This document shows, one piece after another, positions 8,876 to 18,536 of a stretch of DNA of 64,000 nt; the first letter of the stretch is position 1, and each line of letters starts with the position of its first letter. The notes under the pieces were generated by a model. That model did no database searches. It had not been told where the DNA came from and saw only the letters and a program-made list of their open reading frames with translations. This DNA is from an archaeon (GTDB lineage: Archaea; Iainarchaeota; Iainarchaeia; Iainarchaeales; CSSED10-239), in the NCBI GenBank assembly GCA_023230325.1, contig JALNXN010000003.1, positions 1-64,000 of the forward strand, given 5' to 3'. A program made the translations under genes and the position numbers.

Positions 8876-10507
8876 ATGGCAAATGAGTCACAATCTCAAA
8901 ATAGTGCAGCCTTTAATGAAGGAACAAGAAGAGATAAAGGAAAAGATGCACAAAAAATAAACATTTTAGTTGCAAAAGCAATCTCTAACTCCATAAAATC
9001 AACATTAGGTCCTAGAGGAATGGACAAGATGCTTGTTGATGAGTTTGGAAATGTAACAATTAGTAATGATGGTGCTACAATTTTAAAAGAAATGGCAATT
9101 GAACACCCAATTGGAAAGATGCTTGTTAATCTTGCAAAAACACAAGACACAGAGGTTGGAGATGGAACTACAAGTGCTGTTGTTATTGCTGGGGAGTTAA
9201 TCTCTAAAGCTGAATTTTTATTAGATGAAAATATCCATCCTTCAATTATTATTAAAGGATATAAGATGGCAAGTGAAAGAGCAGTTGAAATCTTTGACTC
9301 AATTTCAGAACCAATTGTTCTTGAAGATAAAGAATTACTATTAAATATTGCAAGAACTTCAATGACTGGAAAAGCCTTTGAATATAGTTCTCTTTTATCA
9401 AAGATTGTTATTGATTCTATTCTTGAGGTTAACACAAAAGAGAATCTTGACTTTGATAGAGACTCAATAATTATAGAAACAAAGTTAGGTTCTAGTCTTT
9501 CAGAAACACAATTGATTGATGGAATTGTTCTTGATAAAGAGATTGTTCATCCTGAGATGCCAAAGGATGTTGTTAATGCAAAAATTGCAATTATTAGTAG
9601 TGCCTTAGAAATTAAAGAACCTGAAACAGATGCAAAGATTCAAATTACTTCTCCTGACCAACTTCAATCATTTATTGACCAAGAAGAAGAAAGTCTAAAA
9701 AATATGGTTGACACCATCAAAAGAAGTGGAGCAAATTATGTTTTCTGTCAAAAAGGAATTGATGACCTTGCACAACATTATCTAGCAAAGGAAGGAATTG
9801 TTGCAATTAGAAGAGTAAGACAAACAGATGTTGAAAAAATTGCAAAGGCAAGTGGTGCAAAAATAGTTACAAGAATTAATGATCTTTCAGATAAAGATTT
9901 AGGTACTCTTGAGCATATTTATGAAAAGAAGATAGCAGGAGATAACATGATCTTTATTGAAGGTCTAAAGTTAAAGAAATATATAACTATCCTTCTAAGA
10001 GCAGGTTCAGAACAAGTGCTAGATGAAACTCAAAGAACCTTGAATGATGCTATTTGTGCAGTAATCTCTGCTCTAAAGGTTGGAAAGTATGTGGCAGCAG
10101 GTGGGTCTTCAGAAATAGAAGTTGCCCTAAAACTAAGAGACTATGCAAAAACCATAGGTGGTAGAGAGCAATTGGCAATAGAAGCTTATGCAGATGTTTT
10201 AGAAGTCATCCCAAAAGTGCTTTCTGAGAGTGCTGGACTTGATGCAATTGACACCATTGTCAACTTAAGAAGCAAACACCAAGATCCAAATAACAAATTT
10301 GTAGGAATTGATGTTCTGGGTGGAAGGCTTTATGATATGAAAGAATTAAATATAATTGAACCTTTAAATGTAAAAACACAAGCTGTAGTCTCTTCTTATG
10401 AAGTTGTTGAGATGATATTAAGAATTGATGACATTATTGCTGCTTTTGCAAAAAATAAAGGACCGATGATGCCTCCAGGTGGCATGCCTCAAATGCCTGG
10501 AATATAA
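8876..10507 (+). CDS. thsA: Thermosome subunit (group II chaperonin)
   Basis: ATP-dependent cytosolic chaperonin subunit that forms the double-ring folding chamber. GPRGMDK (45-51), NDGATILKEM (64-73) and GDGTTS (95-100) are the equatorial nucleotide-binding motifs; the apical domain lies around 210-370 and IVNLRSKH marks the returning equatorial part. The C-terminal tail GPMMPPGGMPQMPGI is the flexible Gly/Met end typical of the family. I chose ATG 8876 because AGGTGA (8865-8870) sits five bases upstream; a GTG at 8867 in the same frame overlaps that site. 543 residues is normal. Confidence 0.98.
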   Translation: MANESQSQNSAAFNEGTRRDKGKDAQKINILVAKAISNSIKSTLGPRGMDKMLVDEFGNVTISNDGATILKEMAIEHPIGKMLVNLAKTQDTEVGDGTTSAVVIAGELISKAEFLLDENIHPSIIIKGYKMASERAVEIFDSISEPIVLEDKELLLNIARTSMTGKAFEYSSLLSKIVIDSILEVNTKENLDFDRDSIIIETKLGSSLSETQLIDGIVLDKEIVHPEMPKDVVNAKIAIISSALEIKEPETDAKIQITSPDQLQSFIDQEEESLKNMVDTIKRSGANYVFCQKGIDDLAQHYLAKEGIVAIRRVRQTDVEKIAKASGAKIVTRINDLSDKDLGTLEHIYEKKIAGDNMIFIEGLKLKKYITILLRAGSEQVLDETQRTLNDAICAVISALKVGKYVAAGGSSEIEVALKLRDYAKTIGGREQLAIEAYADVLEVIPKVLSESAGLDAIDTIVNLRSKHQDPNNKFVGIDVLGGRLYDMKELNIIEPLNVKTQAVVSSYEVVEMILRIDDIIAAFAKNKGPMMPPGGMPQMPGI

Positions 10508-10637
10508 TTCTTTTTTTCCAACTTCTTTTTTCTTCTTTTTCTTCCTTTTACAAAATTGCAAAGATATATATACTTTTTTATAATTAATTAATATCATAGT
10601 AACTTATAAATTACAATAAGTTAAAATGTGAGATGTT

Positions 10638-10979
10638 ATGAAAATAAATGAAATAAAAGCTTATCAAAAAAAGATAGACTTTACAGCATTAGTTCTTGAA
10701 AAAACAGAACTTAGAAAAGTTGTTTCTAAACTTGATGATGTTGAGCACAAAGTTTGTGAGGCATTAGTTGGTGATGAGACAGGAACTGTTCTTTTAACCC
10801 TATGGGACCAAGCAATTGATCTTTTAGAGGTTGGAAAAGTCTATTCTTTTAAAAATTTATATTCCTCTGAATTTAAGAAGTCCACAAGACTAAATTTAGG
10901 AAGATTTGGAGAATTTAAATTGGTTGATAAGAAGATAGATGTTAACAAAGAAAACAAAATTTCAAAGGATTCAAATTAG
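10638..10979 (+). CDS. ssb: Single-stranded DNA-binding protein, OB fold
   Basis: 113 residues with one OB fold closely resembling the crenarchaeal/thaumarchaeal SSB: DVEHKVCEALVGDETGTVLLTLWDQ, then LEVGKVYSFKN and a closing LNLGRFGEF strand. It should coat single-stranded DNA in replication and repair. A short Lys/Asp tail (about 100-113) follows the fold and may recruit partners. It is a stand-alone gene between the thermosome and a tRNA-Ile gene. Confidence 0.88.
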   Translation: MKINEIKAYQKKIDFTALVLEKTELRKVVSKLDDVEHKVCEALVGDETGTVLLTLWDQAIDLLEVGKVYSFKNLYSSEFKKSTRLNLGRFGEFKLVDKKIDVNKENKISKDSN

Positions 10980-11081
10980 TTCTTCAAACCTTTTGGTTTT
11001 TAAATATTTTGTATTATTAATACTTTACATTTATCTCTTTAAGATTAAATAAAAGTAATCTAAGAGATTTATACTCAATGC

Positions 11082-11089
11082 CTTATAAG
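11082..11089 (+). promoter_or_regulatory. TATA box of tRNA-Ile(UAU)
   Basis: CTTATAAG ends 21 bases before the tRNA 5' end. Another TTTATA at 11068-11073 could serve instead. Assigned by position only. Confidence 0.4.
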
Positions 11090-11110
11090 ACTAAGTTTTT
11101 AGCTAAAAAT

Positions 11111-11186
11111 GGGAGTGTAGCTTAGTCTGGTTTAGAGCATTGGTCTTATACACCAAAGGTCGCAGGTTCAAATCCTGCTACTCCCA
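11111..11186 (+). tRNA. tRNA-Ile (UAU)
   Basis: Acceptor GGGAGTG/TACTCCC with discriminator A, D-arm GCTT...GAGC, anticodon stem TTGGT/ACCAA enclosing the seven-base loop CTTATAC (anticodon TAT), T-arm GCAGG-TTCAAAT-CCTGC. It decodes AUA directly. Most archaea instead use a CAU tRNA modified to agmatidine by TiaS; a UAU version is known from Nanoarchaeum equitans. The 5' half is nearly identical to tRNA-Ile(GAU) at 7564. The only CAU tRNA in this window looks like a methionine tRNA. Confidence 0.93.
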
Positions 11187-11381
11187 TTTTTTTAATATAA
11201 AGTATATTTTTAGCTTTAAGTTATCTTTTTATTTATTTTTAAATTTCTAATTTCTAAGTTTTAGTTTTTTAAATTTCACTTTTAAATTTAATTTTTACTT
11301 TTCTAAAATCAGTACTCTTTTTAAATTTTATTCTTTTATTATATATAACTATATATATTTTATTAAGGAAAGTAAATCATT

Positions 11382-12812
11382 ATGTTAGAAGGCAATAAGA
11401 AAGGAAATAGTAAGATTTTTTTTTGGATCTTTGGAATCATTTTTGCAATAGTTATTTATATATCTATTAAGACCATACCTTTCTTTAGTTACCTAAATCA
11501 GATCATGTGGTTGCCCCTATTTATTTCTTTAATAATTATTATCTTATTTTTCATAATTGGAAATTTTTCAAAAAAAGTCCCCTTCTATTATATTAGTCTA
11601 ATTTTTAATAAGAATAAAAAAAATCTAAAAGATCTTTCTCTAAAGATAGAAGAAAAAGAAACTGAAAGTGATATTCAAAACTTAGTTTCAAAATTAAAAA
11701 ATATCTTAAAAATTATAAGTGCTTATGGCTATTCAAAAGAATCCTCTTTATTTCTAATCAATTCAATTGGAATTTCAAAAGCTTTAGCTGAAAAAATAAT
11801 CCACGAGTTAAAAAGACTTAGAAACATAAAAAGAACTTGTATTTTTTTAGGTTTATTTATTTCAATTTCTGTTTTTATTTTAATTAGTTATCTACCTATC
11901 TTTGAGTTTATAAAAGAAGTTACAATTTTAAGATTTGCAATTCCTTTTGTTATTTTATTTTTGTTCTTTTTAGAGGGTTTTTTAGTAACAAGAATGCCTC
12001 AATCTTTCTACTTAAAGTTAATAGATCTAAATAAAGAAACAATTCTTAATAATAAAAAATTAATTTTAGAAAAATACACAAACATAAAAAAAATTAAAGA
12101 TGTTGAAAAAAAGGATATTGCAAGCATCAAACAAACAATCAAATATCTTTTAAAGGAAGGACTAAAAAAAGAATGGATTGAACAAATTATTAAAAATTAT
12201 GGTTTTAGTTCAGATGTCTCTTCAGAATTTGTAGATGAAGCAATTAAGGAACTAAAAGAACTACCAAAGGATCTCAAAGAAATAAAGTTAGGAAATGCTG
12301 CCTTAAAGTTGTCTCTTGCAAAAATAGAAGAATCCTTTTCTGATCTTAAAAAGATCTATTCTAAATTATCTGAGCTTCAATCAGTTGTTGATAATCTTTC
12401 AAAAAGACAAAAAGAATTAGAAACTCTTTCAGAAATTGCAATTAAAAAGCAATTAAAATCTTTGTCTGGAAAGAATTCACAACTAAACAAACAACTCTCA
12501 GAGACTCTAGAAAAACCAATAATCTCAATTGATCTAGAGAAGTTAAAGAAGTTAGGAGAGGATCCAGAAAGAAATGAAATTGTTAATTTTCTATATAATT
12601 TAGTTTTACCACATATCAAAAACTATTCAGAAAAAGAGTTAGTGTCTTTACTTTTATATAAAGGTTATTCTTATGAGTTGGTTGAAGATTTGATCTTAAA
12701 AATTAAAAATAATAAAAAGAAATTTGGAAAAATTGAAAAGAGTGCTCAAGAAAAAATTATTAGTAAGATTAACCTACTTTATAACTTGTTTTCTAAAAAA
12801 GAAAAAGATTGA
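11382..12812 (+). CDS. Membrane protein with helical repeats and coiled coil
   Basis: Not recognised as a named family. Two pairs of transmembrane helices (about 11-30 and 41-59; 152-174 and 183-203) frame a soluble segment. The soluble parts contain about three copies of a ~35-residue helical unit of the form GYS-x-E-hydrophobic-x-x-I...: around 101-140, 255-295 and 415-448, the last with YKGYSYELVEDLI. A coiled coil lies at about 310-370. The repeats resemble UBA-like or short helical-hairpin units found in membrane proteins of other archaea. GGAA upstream (11366-11369) is the only ribosome-site candidate. It could be a scaffold at the membrane; this is inference. Confidence 0.65.
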   Translation: MLEGNKKGNSKIFFWIFGIIFAIVIYISIKTIPFFSYLNQIMWLPLFISLIIIILFFIIGNFSKKVPFYYISLIFNKNKKNLKDLSLKIEEKETESDIQNLVSKLKNILKIISAYGYSKESSLFLINSIGISKALAEKIIHELKRLRNIKRTCIFLGLFISISVFILISYLPIFEFIKEVTILRFAIPFVILFLFFLEGFLVTRMPQSFYLKLIDLNKETILNNKKLILEKYTNIKKIKDVEKKDIASIKQTIKYLLKEGLKKEWIEQIIKNYGFSSDVSSEFVDEAIKELKELPKDLKEIKLGNAALKLSLAKIEESFSDLKKIYSKLSELQSVVDNLSKRQKELETLSEIAIKKQLKSLSGKNSQLNKQLSETLEKPIISIDLEKLKKLGEDPERNEIVNFLYNLVLPHIKNYSEKELVSLLLYKGYSYELVEDLILKIKNNKKKFGKIEKSAQEKIISKINLLYNLFSKKEKD

Positions 12813-12865
12813 CTAATAATATCTATTTATATATATTTATAGATAGTATATATAATATTTTAATT

Positions 12866-12909
12866 AAAAAGAGATTATAAGAAATTTAAAAAGAGATTAT
12901 AAGAAATTT
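12866..12909 (+). repeat. Perfect 22 bp tandem duplication
   Basis: Two adjacent identical 22-mers (12866-12887 and 12888-12909; unit begins AAAAAGAGATTATAAG) lie 44 bp upstream of the antiporter start, downstream of a TATA-like ATATATAATATTTT (12848-12861). It is probably within the leader of the antiporter mRNA. Confidence 0.9.
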
Positions 12910-12953
12910 AAAAACAGTAACAAAATAAACAATTATTTTAATTTAATTTAAGC

Positions 12954-14354
12954 GTGATAAATGTGATTCAAACAAACCTAATATTTTTATTTATTTCAGG
13001 AGTCTTTCTTCTAGGTTTTTTTGGAAACCTAATTTTTAGAAAAACAAAAATCTCAGACATTATTTTCTTAATACTTATTGGTTTCTTGTTAGGGTCAGGA
13101 CTAAACATCATACCAGTTGGAGAACTTAATCTTCTAAAAAGTTTTTCCTCATTTTTTGGTGCCTTAGCTTTAATTATTTTAATGTTTGAAGGTGGACTTC
13201 ATCTAAAGTTTTTCAAAGTTCTCTCAGAGATTGGAAAGGCTGGACTTTTTACAGTCTTAGGTTTTATTTTAACTGTTGGTTTGTCTTCTGTTATCTTATA
13301 TTATGCTTTTTCAATTCCATTTATTTATGGTATCCTGGTAGGAGCTGTTGTTGGTGGAACTTCTTCAGCAGTAGTCATTCCATTAATTTCAAGATCAAGT
13401 GCTAAAGAAGACACAAAAGTGTTACTTACTTTAGAGTCTGCAATCACTGATGTTTTATGTGTTATTACTGTTATTGCTGTTGTTGACATTATTATTTCTA
13501 AGACAGCAAGTGTTCAATTAATTACTCAAAATATATTTAGTGCTTTTGCAATTGCTGCTGTGATTGGTGCTGCAGGTGGAATCTTTTGGTTAAGGATTCT
13601 TAGAGACTTTGAACTTGCAAGAGAGTTTGGTTATCTTTTAACTTTATCTTTTTTATTTTTAGTATATATCTTAATTGAGTTTGCAAAAGGAAATGGAGCC
13701 TTTGGAGTTTTAATTTTTGGAATTGTTCTTGGTAATGGTTCTCATATTTTAAGTATGTTTAGGATGAAGACTTTCTCAATAAGTAATACCCTTACTCAGT
13801 TTCAAGCAGAGATCTCTTTATTTATAAAAGCTTTTTTCTTTATATATCTTGGAATATTAATTGAGATTTCAGATGTTACTTTTAAGATTGTTATAATTGC
13901 ACTTGTTCTAATTGCCTTTGCTTTACTGTCTAGATTTTTAGTTACAAAGTTATTGTTTAGGAAAAGCAAAGACCCAATCCAATCTAAGTTTGTGATGTCT
14001 TTGCATGCTAGGGGTTTAGCTGCTGCTGTTCTTGCAACTTATCCTTTAACTATGGGGCTTGTAGACGAGTATACATTATTAATTTTACCAATTGCTTTTT
14101 TGGTAATAATCATAAGTAACATCTCAACAACCATACTGTTCTTTAAAGCAGAGAAAGTTGCTTGTGAACTTAAGTCTCCCGAAGACTCTTTTGAGGGCAG
14201 AGATGGTGATTCTGAAAGTGAGGGTGAAAATGATAACAATTCAGATTCAGATTCAGGAAATGAAAATTCTGGAAATAGAAATAGCAATTCCTCTACTTCA
14301 GGTTCCTCAAAAGAAGATATTTTTAGTCAATTGAAAAAGAAGTATAGTGATTGA
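12954..14354 (+). CDS. Na+(or K+)/H+ antiporter, CPA superfamily
   Basis: Cation:proton antiporter of the NhaP/Kef type with about 12-13 transmembrane helices over residues 5-400. Visible landmarks are LMFEGGLHLKF in helix 3, AVVGGTSSAVVIPLIS and the active-site region LTLESAITDVLCV (Glu and Asp pair of the unwound helix), and SLHARGLAAAVLA near 345. The last ~60 residues are an acidic Ser/Asn/Asp/Gly-rich cytoplasmic tail, with no RCK/TrkA domain. The start is GTG (12954 or 12963); no ATG or Shine-Dalgarno is visible. It probably exports Na+ or K+ to hold pH and ion balance. Confidence 0.9.
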   Translation: MINVIQTNLIFLFISGVFLLGFFGNLIFRKTKISDIIFLILIGFLLGSGLNIIPVGELNLLKSFSSFFGALALIILMFEGGLHLKFFKVLSEIGKAGLFTVLGFILTVGLSSVILYYAFSIPFIYGILVGAVVGGTSSAVVIPLISRSSAKEDTKVLLTLESAITDVLCVITVIAVVDIIISKTASVQLITQNIFSAFAIAAVIGAAGGIFWLRILRDFELAREFGYLLTLSFLFLVYILIEFAKGNGAFGVLIFGIVLGNGSHILSMFRMKTFSISNTLTQFQAEISLFIKAFFFIYLGILIEISDVTFKIVIIALVLIAFALLSRFLVTKLLFRKSKDPIQSKFVMSLHARGLAAAVLATYPLTMGLVDEYTLLILPIAFLVIIISNISTTILFFKAEKVACELKSPEDSFEGRDGDSESEGENDNNSDSDSGNENSGNRNSNSSTSGSSKEDIFSQLKKKYSD

Positions 14355-14514
14355 ATGCTCTTTTCAAAATTATAAACCAACCCTAACCTTTTAAAAACAA
14401 TTTGCTTTTTAATTTAATTAGTATGAATAAATATTTTAATTTTTTTAAAGTTTATGTTTCCAATTTCAATTATCTAATTTTTTTAAACATAAATATAATT
14501 ATTATATAATAAAG

Positions 14515-14543
14515 GGTAAGATTAATCTCTTTTAAATCTTACC
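14515..14543 (+). promoter_or_regulatory. Hairpin in the ileS leader
   Basis: GGTAAGATT and AATCTTACC form a perfect 9-bp stem around an 11-base loop, 33 bases before the ileS ATG and just after a TATA-like stretch (14496-14510). Stem GC content is above the local background. It may regulate ileS or block upstream transcription; no classical T-box is expected in archaea and none is seen. Confidence 0.5.
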
Positions 14544-14576
14544 AAAATAAAAAGAGATAAAGATAGGTGTAGAAAA

Positions 14577-17420
14577 ATGTTTTCAAACGAAACAGAAAAT
14601 GAAATTAAGAAATTTTGGGAAGAAAAACAAATCCCTAAAAAAGTTAGAGAAAAAGAATCTGAAAAATTAGATTACTTTATTGATGGTCCACCCTATGCTT
14701 CTGGAAAGCTACATTTAGGAACAGCAATGAACAGAATCCTAAAAGATATAGTTTTTAGATTTAAAAGACAGAAAGGCTATAAGGTCTTAGACATCCCTGG
14801 CTTTGATTGTCATGGTGTTCCAATTGAAATGAAAGTTCAAAAGAAACATGATCTAAAATCAAAAGAAGATATTGAAAAATTTGGAATTGAAAATTTTATA
14901 AAAGAATGCTATAAGTTTGCAACAGAACATATTGAAGATATGTCTAAAGAGATCTATAATCTTGGACAATGGCTTGATTGGGAAAATCCATACAGAACCT
15001 TAGACCAAAAATATATGCAATCTGCCTGGTGGACCTTTAAAAAAGCATATGAAAAAAACTTACTTTACCATGGAAAATATCCAGTCCACATCTGCCCTAG
15101 CTGTGAAACCTCAGTATCTTTTAATGAAATTGAACATAAAGACCTAACTGACACCTCAATCTATGTTACCATGCAAGCAGTTGATGATGAAAACCTATAC
15201 TTTGTAATTTGGACAACAACCCCTTGGACTCTTCCAGCAAACATGGGAATTATGGTCCACCCAAAATACGAATATGTAGAACTAATTTCTAATAATAAAA
15301 AATATATAATTGCAAAAGACCTTGTTGAAAAACTAATAATTGAATTTGATCTAAAAGAAAACTATTCCTTAGGAAAAACATACACAGGACAAGACCTTGT
15401 TGGAAAAAAGTATAAACCAATCTTAGGGGAGTGGGTTAATCTTTCAAAAGATGATGAAAACAGAGCCTACAGAATAATACCATCAGCAAGATATGTAAAC
15501 CTAGAGGATGGTTCAGGACTTGTGCATTGTGCCCCAGGACACGGAAAGGAAGACTATCAAGTTGGTTTTGAAAACAATTTACCTTTCTACTCCCCAGTAA
15601 CAATGACAGGTGTTTATGATGAAACAATCTCCAAGCATTCAGGAAAAAAAGTAAAAGAACTAGACCCATTCATTATTGAATATTTACAAGAAAAGGGATC
15701 TTTACTTTCTAAAAAGAAAATAAAGCATAGTTACCCTACCTGTTGGAGATGTCACTCTCCACTATTGCAAGTAGCTTTACCTCAATGGTTTTTAAAAGTT
15801 GAAGACCTAAAACCAAGATTACAAGAACTAAATGAAAAGGAAGTAACCTGGTTTCCAACTTGGGGAAAAGACAGATTTAATGATTGGTTAAAGACCCTTT
15901 CTGATTGGCCAATCTCAAGAGCAAGATATTGGGGTATACCAATTCCAATTTGGAAGTGTGAAAAATGTAACAAGTTACATGTGTTTGGCTCTCTGCAGGA
16001 ACTAAAAGAAAAAAACCCAAATGTAGATCTAAACATGGACATCCATAAACCATATATTGATGACGTAGAGATAACTTGTGATTGTGGAAATAAAGTAAAA
16101 AGAATACCAGAAGTCTTTGATGTTTGGTTTGACTCTGGAGTTGCATCTTGGGCATCTCTTAACTACCCTTTTAAAAAAGAAAGGTTCGAAAAATATTGGC
16201 CTCCAGGAATGAACATTGAAGGAAGTGACCAGATAAGAGGGTGGTGGAATTCACAGATTATTACTTCTGCAATTGTCTTTGATAAAGCTCCGTTCAAGCA
16301 TATTGCCTTACATGGAATGATTCTAGATGGAGCAAGAAGAAAACTATCAAAATCAGAAGGTAATGATAGACCTTTACAAGAAAGATTTAAGGAATTATCA
16401 ATTGACTATTACAGATATTATTTTGCAAAAGAATATGATGGCACAGACCTGGTCATGGATGAGTCTAAGTTTAAGGATGTTAAAAGAATCTTTAATCTTT
16501 TAGAAAATGTTTTTTCTTTTTTAACCATCTACAATTCCAATATAGATTTTATAGAAACATTTAATGTTGGACAAACAGAGTTGACAACAGAAGACAAATG
16601 GATATTATCAAAGTTTCAAACTACACTTTCAGAAAGTTACAACAACTACACAACTGCCAATTTCTCAAAGGTAATTCAAGATGTTGAAAAGTTCATTTTA
16701 GAGGACTTAAGTAGAGTGTATGTTAAGCTTTTAAGAAAAAGAAAAGACAAAAATTTAATTTTAAATTATGTTCTTTCCTCAACTCTGTTATTACTTTCTC
16801 CAGTAATTCCACATTTTACAGAGTATATGTTTAGAAAGTTTAAAACAACTAAAGAATCAATTCATCTATGTTTACTTCCAGAAGTAAAAGCTGACATGAT
16901 AGATAAAGATCTAGAGACAAACTTCAATGTTTCTCAAGAAATTGTAACATCTGTTTTATCTTTAAGAGAAGAGGATAAAAAAAGATTAAGATGGTTACTT
17001 CCTCATCTAGTTGTTCAAACAGAATCTCCTGAGAAGCTAAAAGATTTTAGATCAATAATCTCTGACATGACAAACATCTCACAAGTTACAATTTCAAAAG
17101 AAAAGCCAAGTGGTAATTTCTTATCAAAGGAGATTTCAAAAGAGATAACAGTTCATCTAGACAAAGACATCTCAAAGGACTACAAAGAAATTTGGGAAGT
17201 AAGTGAACTTACAAGATTGATACAAGATAAAAGAAAGAAAAGTAATCTAAATCCAAATGACGTAATTGATCTAAAGATATCCTCTGATGATTTGTCTTTC
17301 TTAAAAGATAATAAAGAAAAAATAGAAACTGCAACAAGTTCAAATATGAGGATCTTAGATAAACTAGACCCAGAAAATAAATTTAAATTAATTGAAAGAG
17401 AAGTTTCTTTTTCTTTCTAA
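14577..17420 (+). CDS. ileS: Isoleucyl-tRNA synthetase
   Basis: Class Ia synthetase that charges tRNA-Ile in the cytoplasm. The ATP signature appears as HLGT at 46-49 (within ASGKLHLGTAMN) and the second as KLSKS at 589-593. The CP1 editing domain (about 180-390) contains WTTTPWTLPAN and GSGLVHCAPGHGKEDYQ. CEKCNKLH (about 461-468) and CDCG (about 501-504) look like zinc ligands. Length 947 is slightly shorter than the usual ~1000-1050, with the reduction at the C-terminal end. AGGTG six to seven bases before the ATG supports the start. Two tRNA-Ile genes lie within 7 kb upstream. Confidence 0.97.
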   Translation: MFSNETENEIKKFWEEKQIPKKVREKESEKLDYFIDGPPYASGKLHLGTAMNRILKDIVFRFKRQKGYKVLDIPGFDCHGVPIEMKVQKKHDLKSKEDIEKFGIENFIKECYKFATEHIEDMSKEIYNLGQWLDWENPYRTLDQKYMQSAWWTFKKAYEKNLLYHGKYPVHICPSCETSVSFNEIEHKDLTDTSIYVTMQAVDDENLYFVIWTTTPWTLPANMGIMVHPKYEYVELISNNKKYIIAKDLVEKLIIEFDLKENYSLGKTYTGQDLVGKKYKPILGEWVNLSKDDENRAYRIIPSARYVNLEDGSGLVHCAPGHGKEDYQVGFENNLPFYSPVTMTGVYDETISKHSGKKVKELDPFIIEYLQEKGSLLSKKKIKHSYPTCWRCHSPLLQVALPQWFLKVEDLKPRLQELNEKEVTWFPTWGKDRFNDWLKTLSDWPISRARYWGIPIPIWKCEKCNKLHVFGSLQELKEKNPNVDLNMDIHKPYIDDVEITCDCGNKVKRIPEVFDVWFDSGVASWASLNYPFKKERFEKYWPPGMNIEGSDQIRGWWNSQIITSAIVFDKAPFKHIALHGMILDGARRKLSKSEGNDRPLQERFKELSIDYYRYYFAKEYDGTDLVMDESKFKDVKRIFNLLENVFSFLTIYNSNIDFIETFNVGQTELTTEDKWILSKFQTTLSESYNNYTTANFSKVIQDVEKFILEDLSRVYVKLLRKRKDKNLILNYVLSSTLLLLSPVIPHFTEYMFRKFKTTKESIHLCLLPEVKADMIDKDLETNFNVSQEIVTSVLSLREEDKKRLRWLLPHLVVQTESPEKLKDFRSIISDMTNISQVTISKEKPSGNFLSKEISKEITVHLDKDISKDYKEIWEVSELTRLIQDKRKKSNLNPNDVIDLKISSDDLSFLKDNKEKIETATSSNMRILDKLDPENKFKLIEREVSFSF

Positions 17421-17570
17421 TTTTTTTATTTTTAGATTTTTCTTTTTCTCTTTTTTAAAAAATTCCATTTTTCTAATTTTATTAATTTTTCCAAAATTGT
17501 TTTTAATTTTTTCATAGTTTTTTTCTTTTTTAAAAGATATGCTTAAATACTTTATTAGCTACTTTTATTT

Positions 17571-18536
17571 ATGCACATAATTTTTTCAATCTTAATTTTA
17601 ATTTTAAGTTCTTACATAATATTTCTTGCAGGAAAAAGATTTGCAAGTGCTTCCTCTAACCTAGGAGATTACTTAGGTTTACCAAAATCTGTAAAGGGAG
17701 CAACCTTTGATGCAGTTTCAAGTTCTCTACCTGAGTTGTTGGTAGCAGTTTACTCTATAATTTTTTTTAAACAATTTGAGTTGGGTTTAGGAACTATAGT
17801 TGGTTCCTCTTTGTTTAACTTGTTAGTAATTCCTGCAATTTGTGTTCTAGCTTCTTCAGCAATCTTTAAGGTAAGTGAGAAGGTAGTTTCTAGAGAGGCA
17901 ATCTTCTATCTAATTTCAATCTTTGTTTTGTCAATGGTTGTCTTTTACTTTAAATCTTGGACAATTGGAATTGCTTTAGTTTTCTTGTTATTCTATGTGT
18001 GGTATGTTTCAAACCTTGTTAAGCACACAAAAGAACATAAAAAGACTATTGAGAAAAGAATTAAAATTTCTATGAAAAAAGAGGTTATTACTTTTGTTCT
18101 TACCTTGGTGGCAATTGGTGTAGCAACTTACCTTTTAACATCCTCGGCAATTGACATCTCTGTGTTTCTAAACATCAACCCAATTGTAATTGGTTTTACA
18201 GTTGTGGCTATGGCAACTTCTCTTCCAGACACAATCATTTCTTATGTTAATGCTAAGAAAGGAGACTTTGATGATGCAATTTCTAATATCTTTGGCTCTA
18301 ATATTTTTAATATCTTTATAGGCTTAAGCATACCTGTAATTCTTGCAGTTATTTTTGGTTTAAAAGCAAACATTGATTTTGCAAATATTGAGATTATCTT
18401 TGCTCTTTTAGGTATTAGTATTTTGGTAATCTATTTATTATTACAGAACTATTCTATAAACAAAAGCCAAGCTTATTTATTTTTATTAATTTATTTACTT
18501 TTTAATGCATATGTTATCTATCTTTCCTTTGTTTAA
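17571..18536 (+). CDS. Ca2+/cation antiporter (CaCA family)
   Basis: Na+/Ca2+-exchanger family membrane protein with ten hydrophobic segments in two inverted halves. The two alpha repeats are GATFDAVSSSLPELLVAVYS with GTIVGSSLFNLLVIPA (about 43-93) and VAMATSLPDTIISYVNAKKG with DAISNIFGSNIFNIF (about 215-253). The Glu of repeat 1 (LPEL) and the Asp of repeat 2 (LPDT) are the ion ligands; the D-for-E change in repeat 2 is seen in some subfamilies. 321 residues is normal. It likely extrudes Ca2+ using a Na+ or H+ gradient. It stands alone. Confidence 0.92.
   Translation: MHIIFSILILILSSYIIFLAGKRFASASSNLGDYLGLPKSVKGATFDAVSSSLPELLVAVYSIIFFKQFELGLGTIVGSSLFNLLVIPAICVLASSAIFKVSEKVVSREAIFYLISIFVLSMVVFYFKSWTIGIALVFLLFYVWYVSNLVKHTKEHKKTIEKRIKISMKKEVITFVLTLVAIGVATYLLTSSAIDISVFLNINPIVIGFTVVAMATSLPDTIISYVNAKKGDFDDAISNIFGSNIFNIFIGLSIPVILAVIFGLKANIDFANIEIIFALLGISILVIYLLLQNYSINKSQAYLFLLIYLLFNAYVIYLSFV

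Noticed and set aside
8896-9435. 179-residue minus-strand frame within the thermosome gene
   Set aside because: Antisense to a conserved chaperonin; no independent support.
11111-11186. Reading the 11111 tRNA as tRNA-Val
   Set aside because: The 5-bp stem TTGGT/ACCAA fixes the loop as CTTATAC, so the anticodon is TAT; the 5' half also matches tRNA-Ile(GAU).
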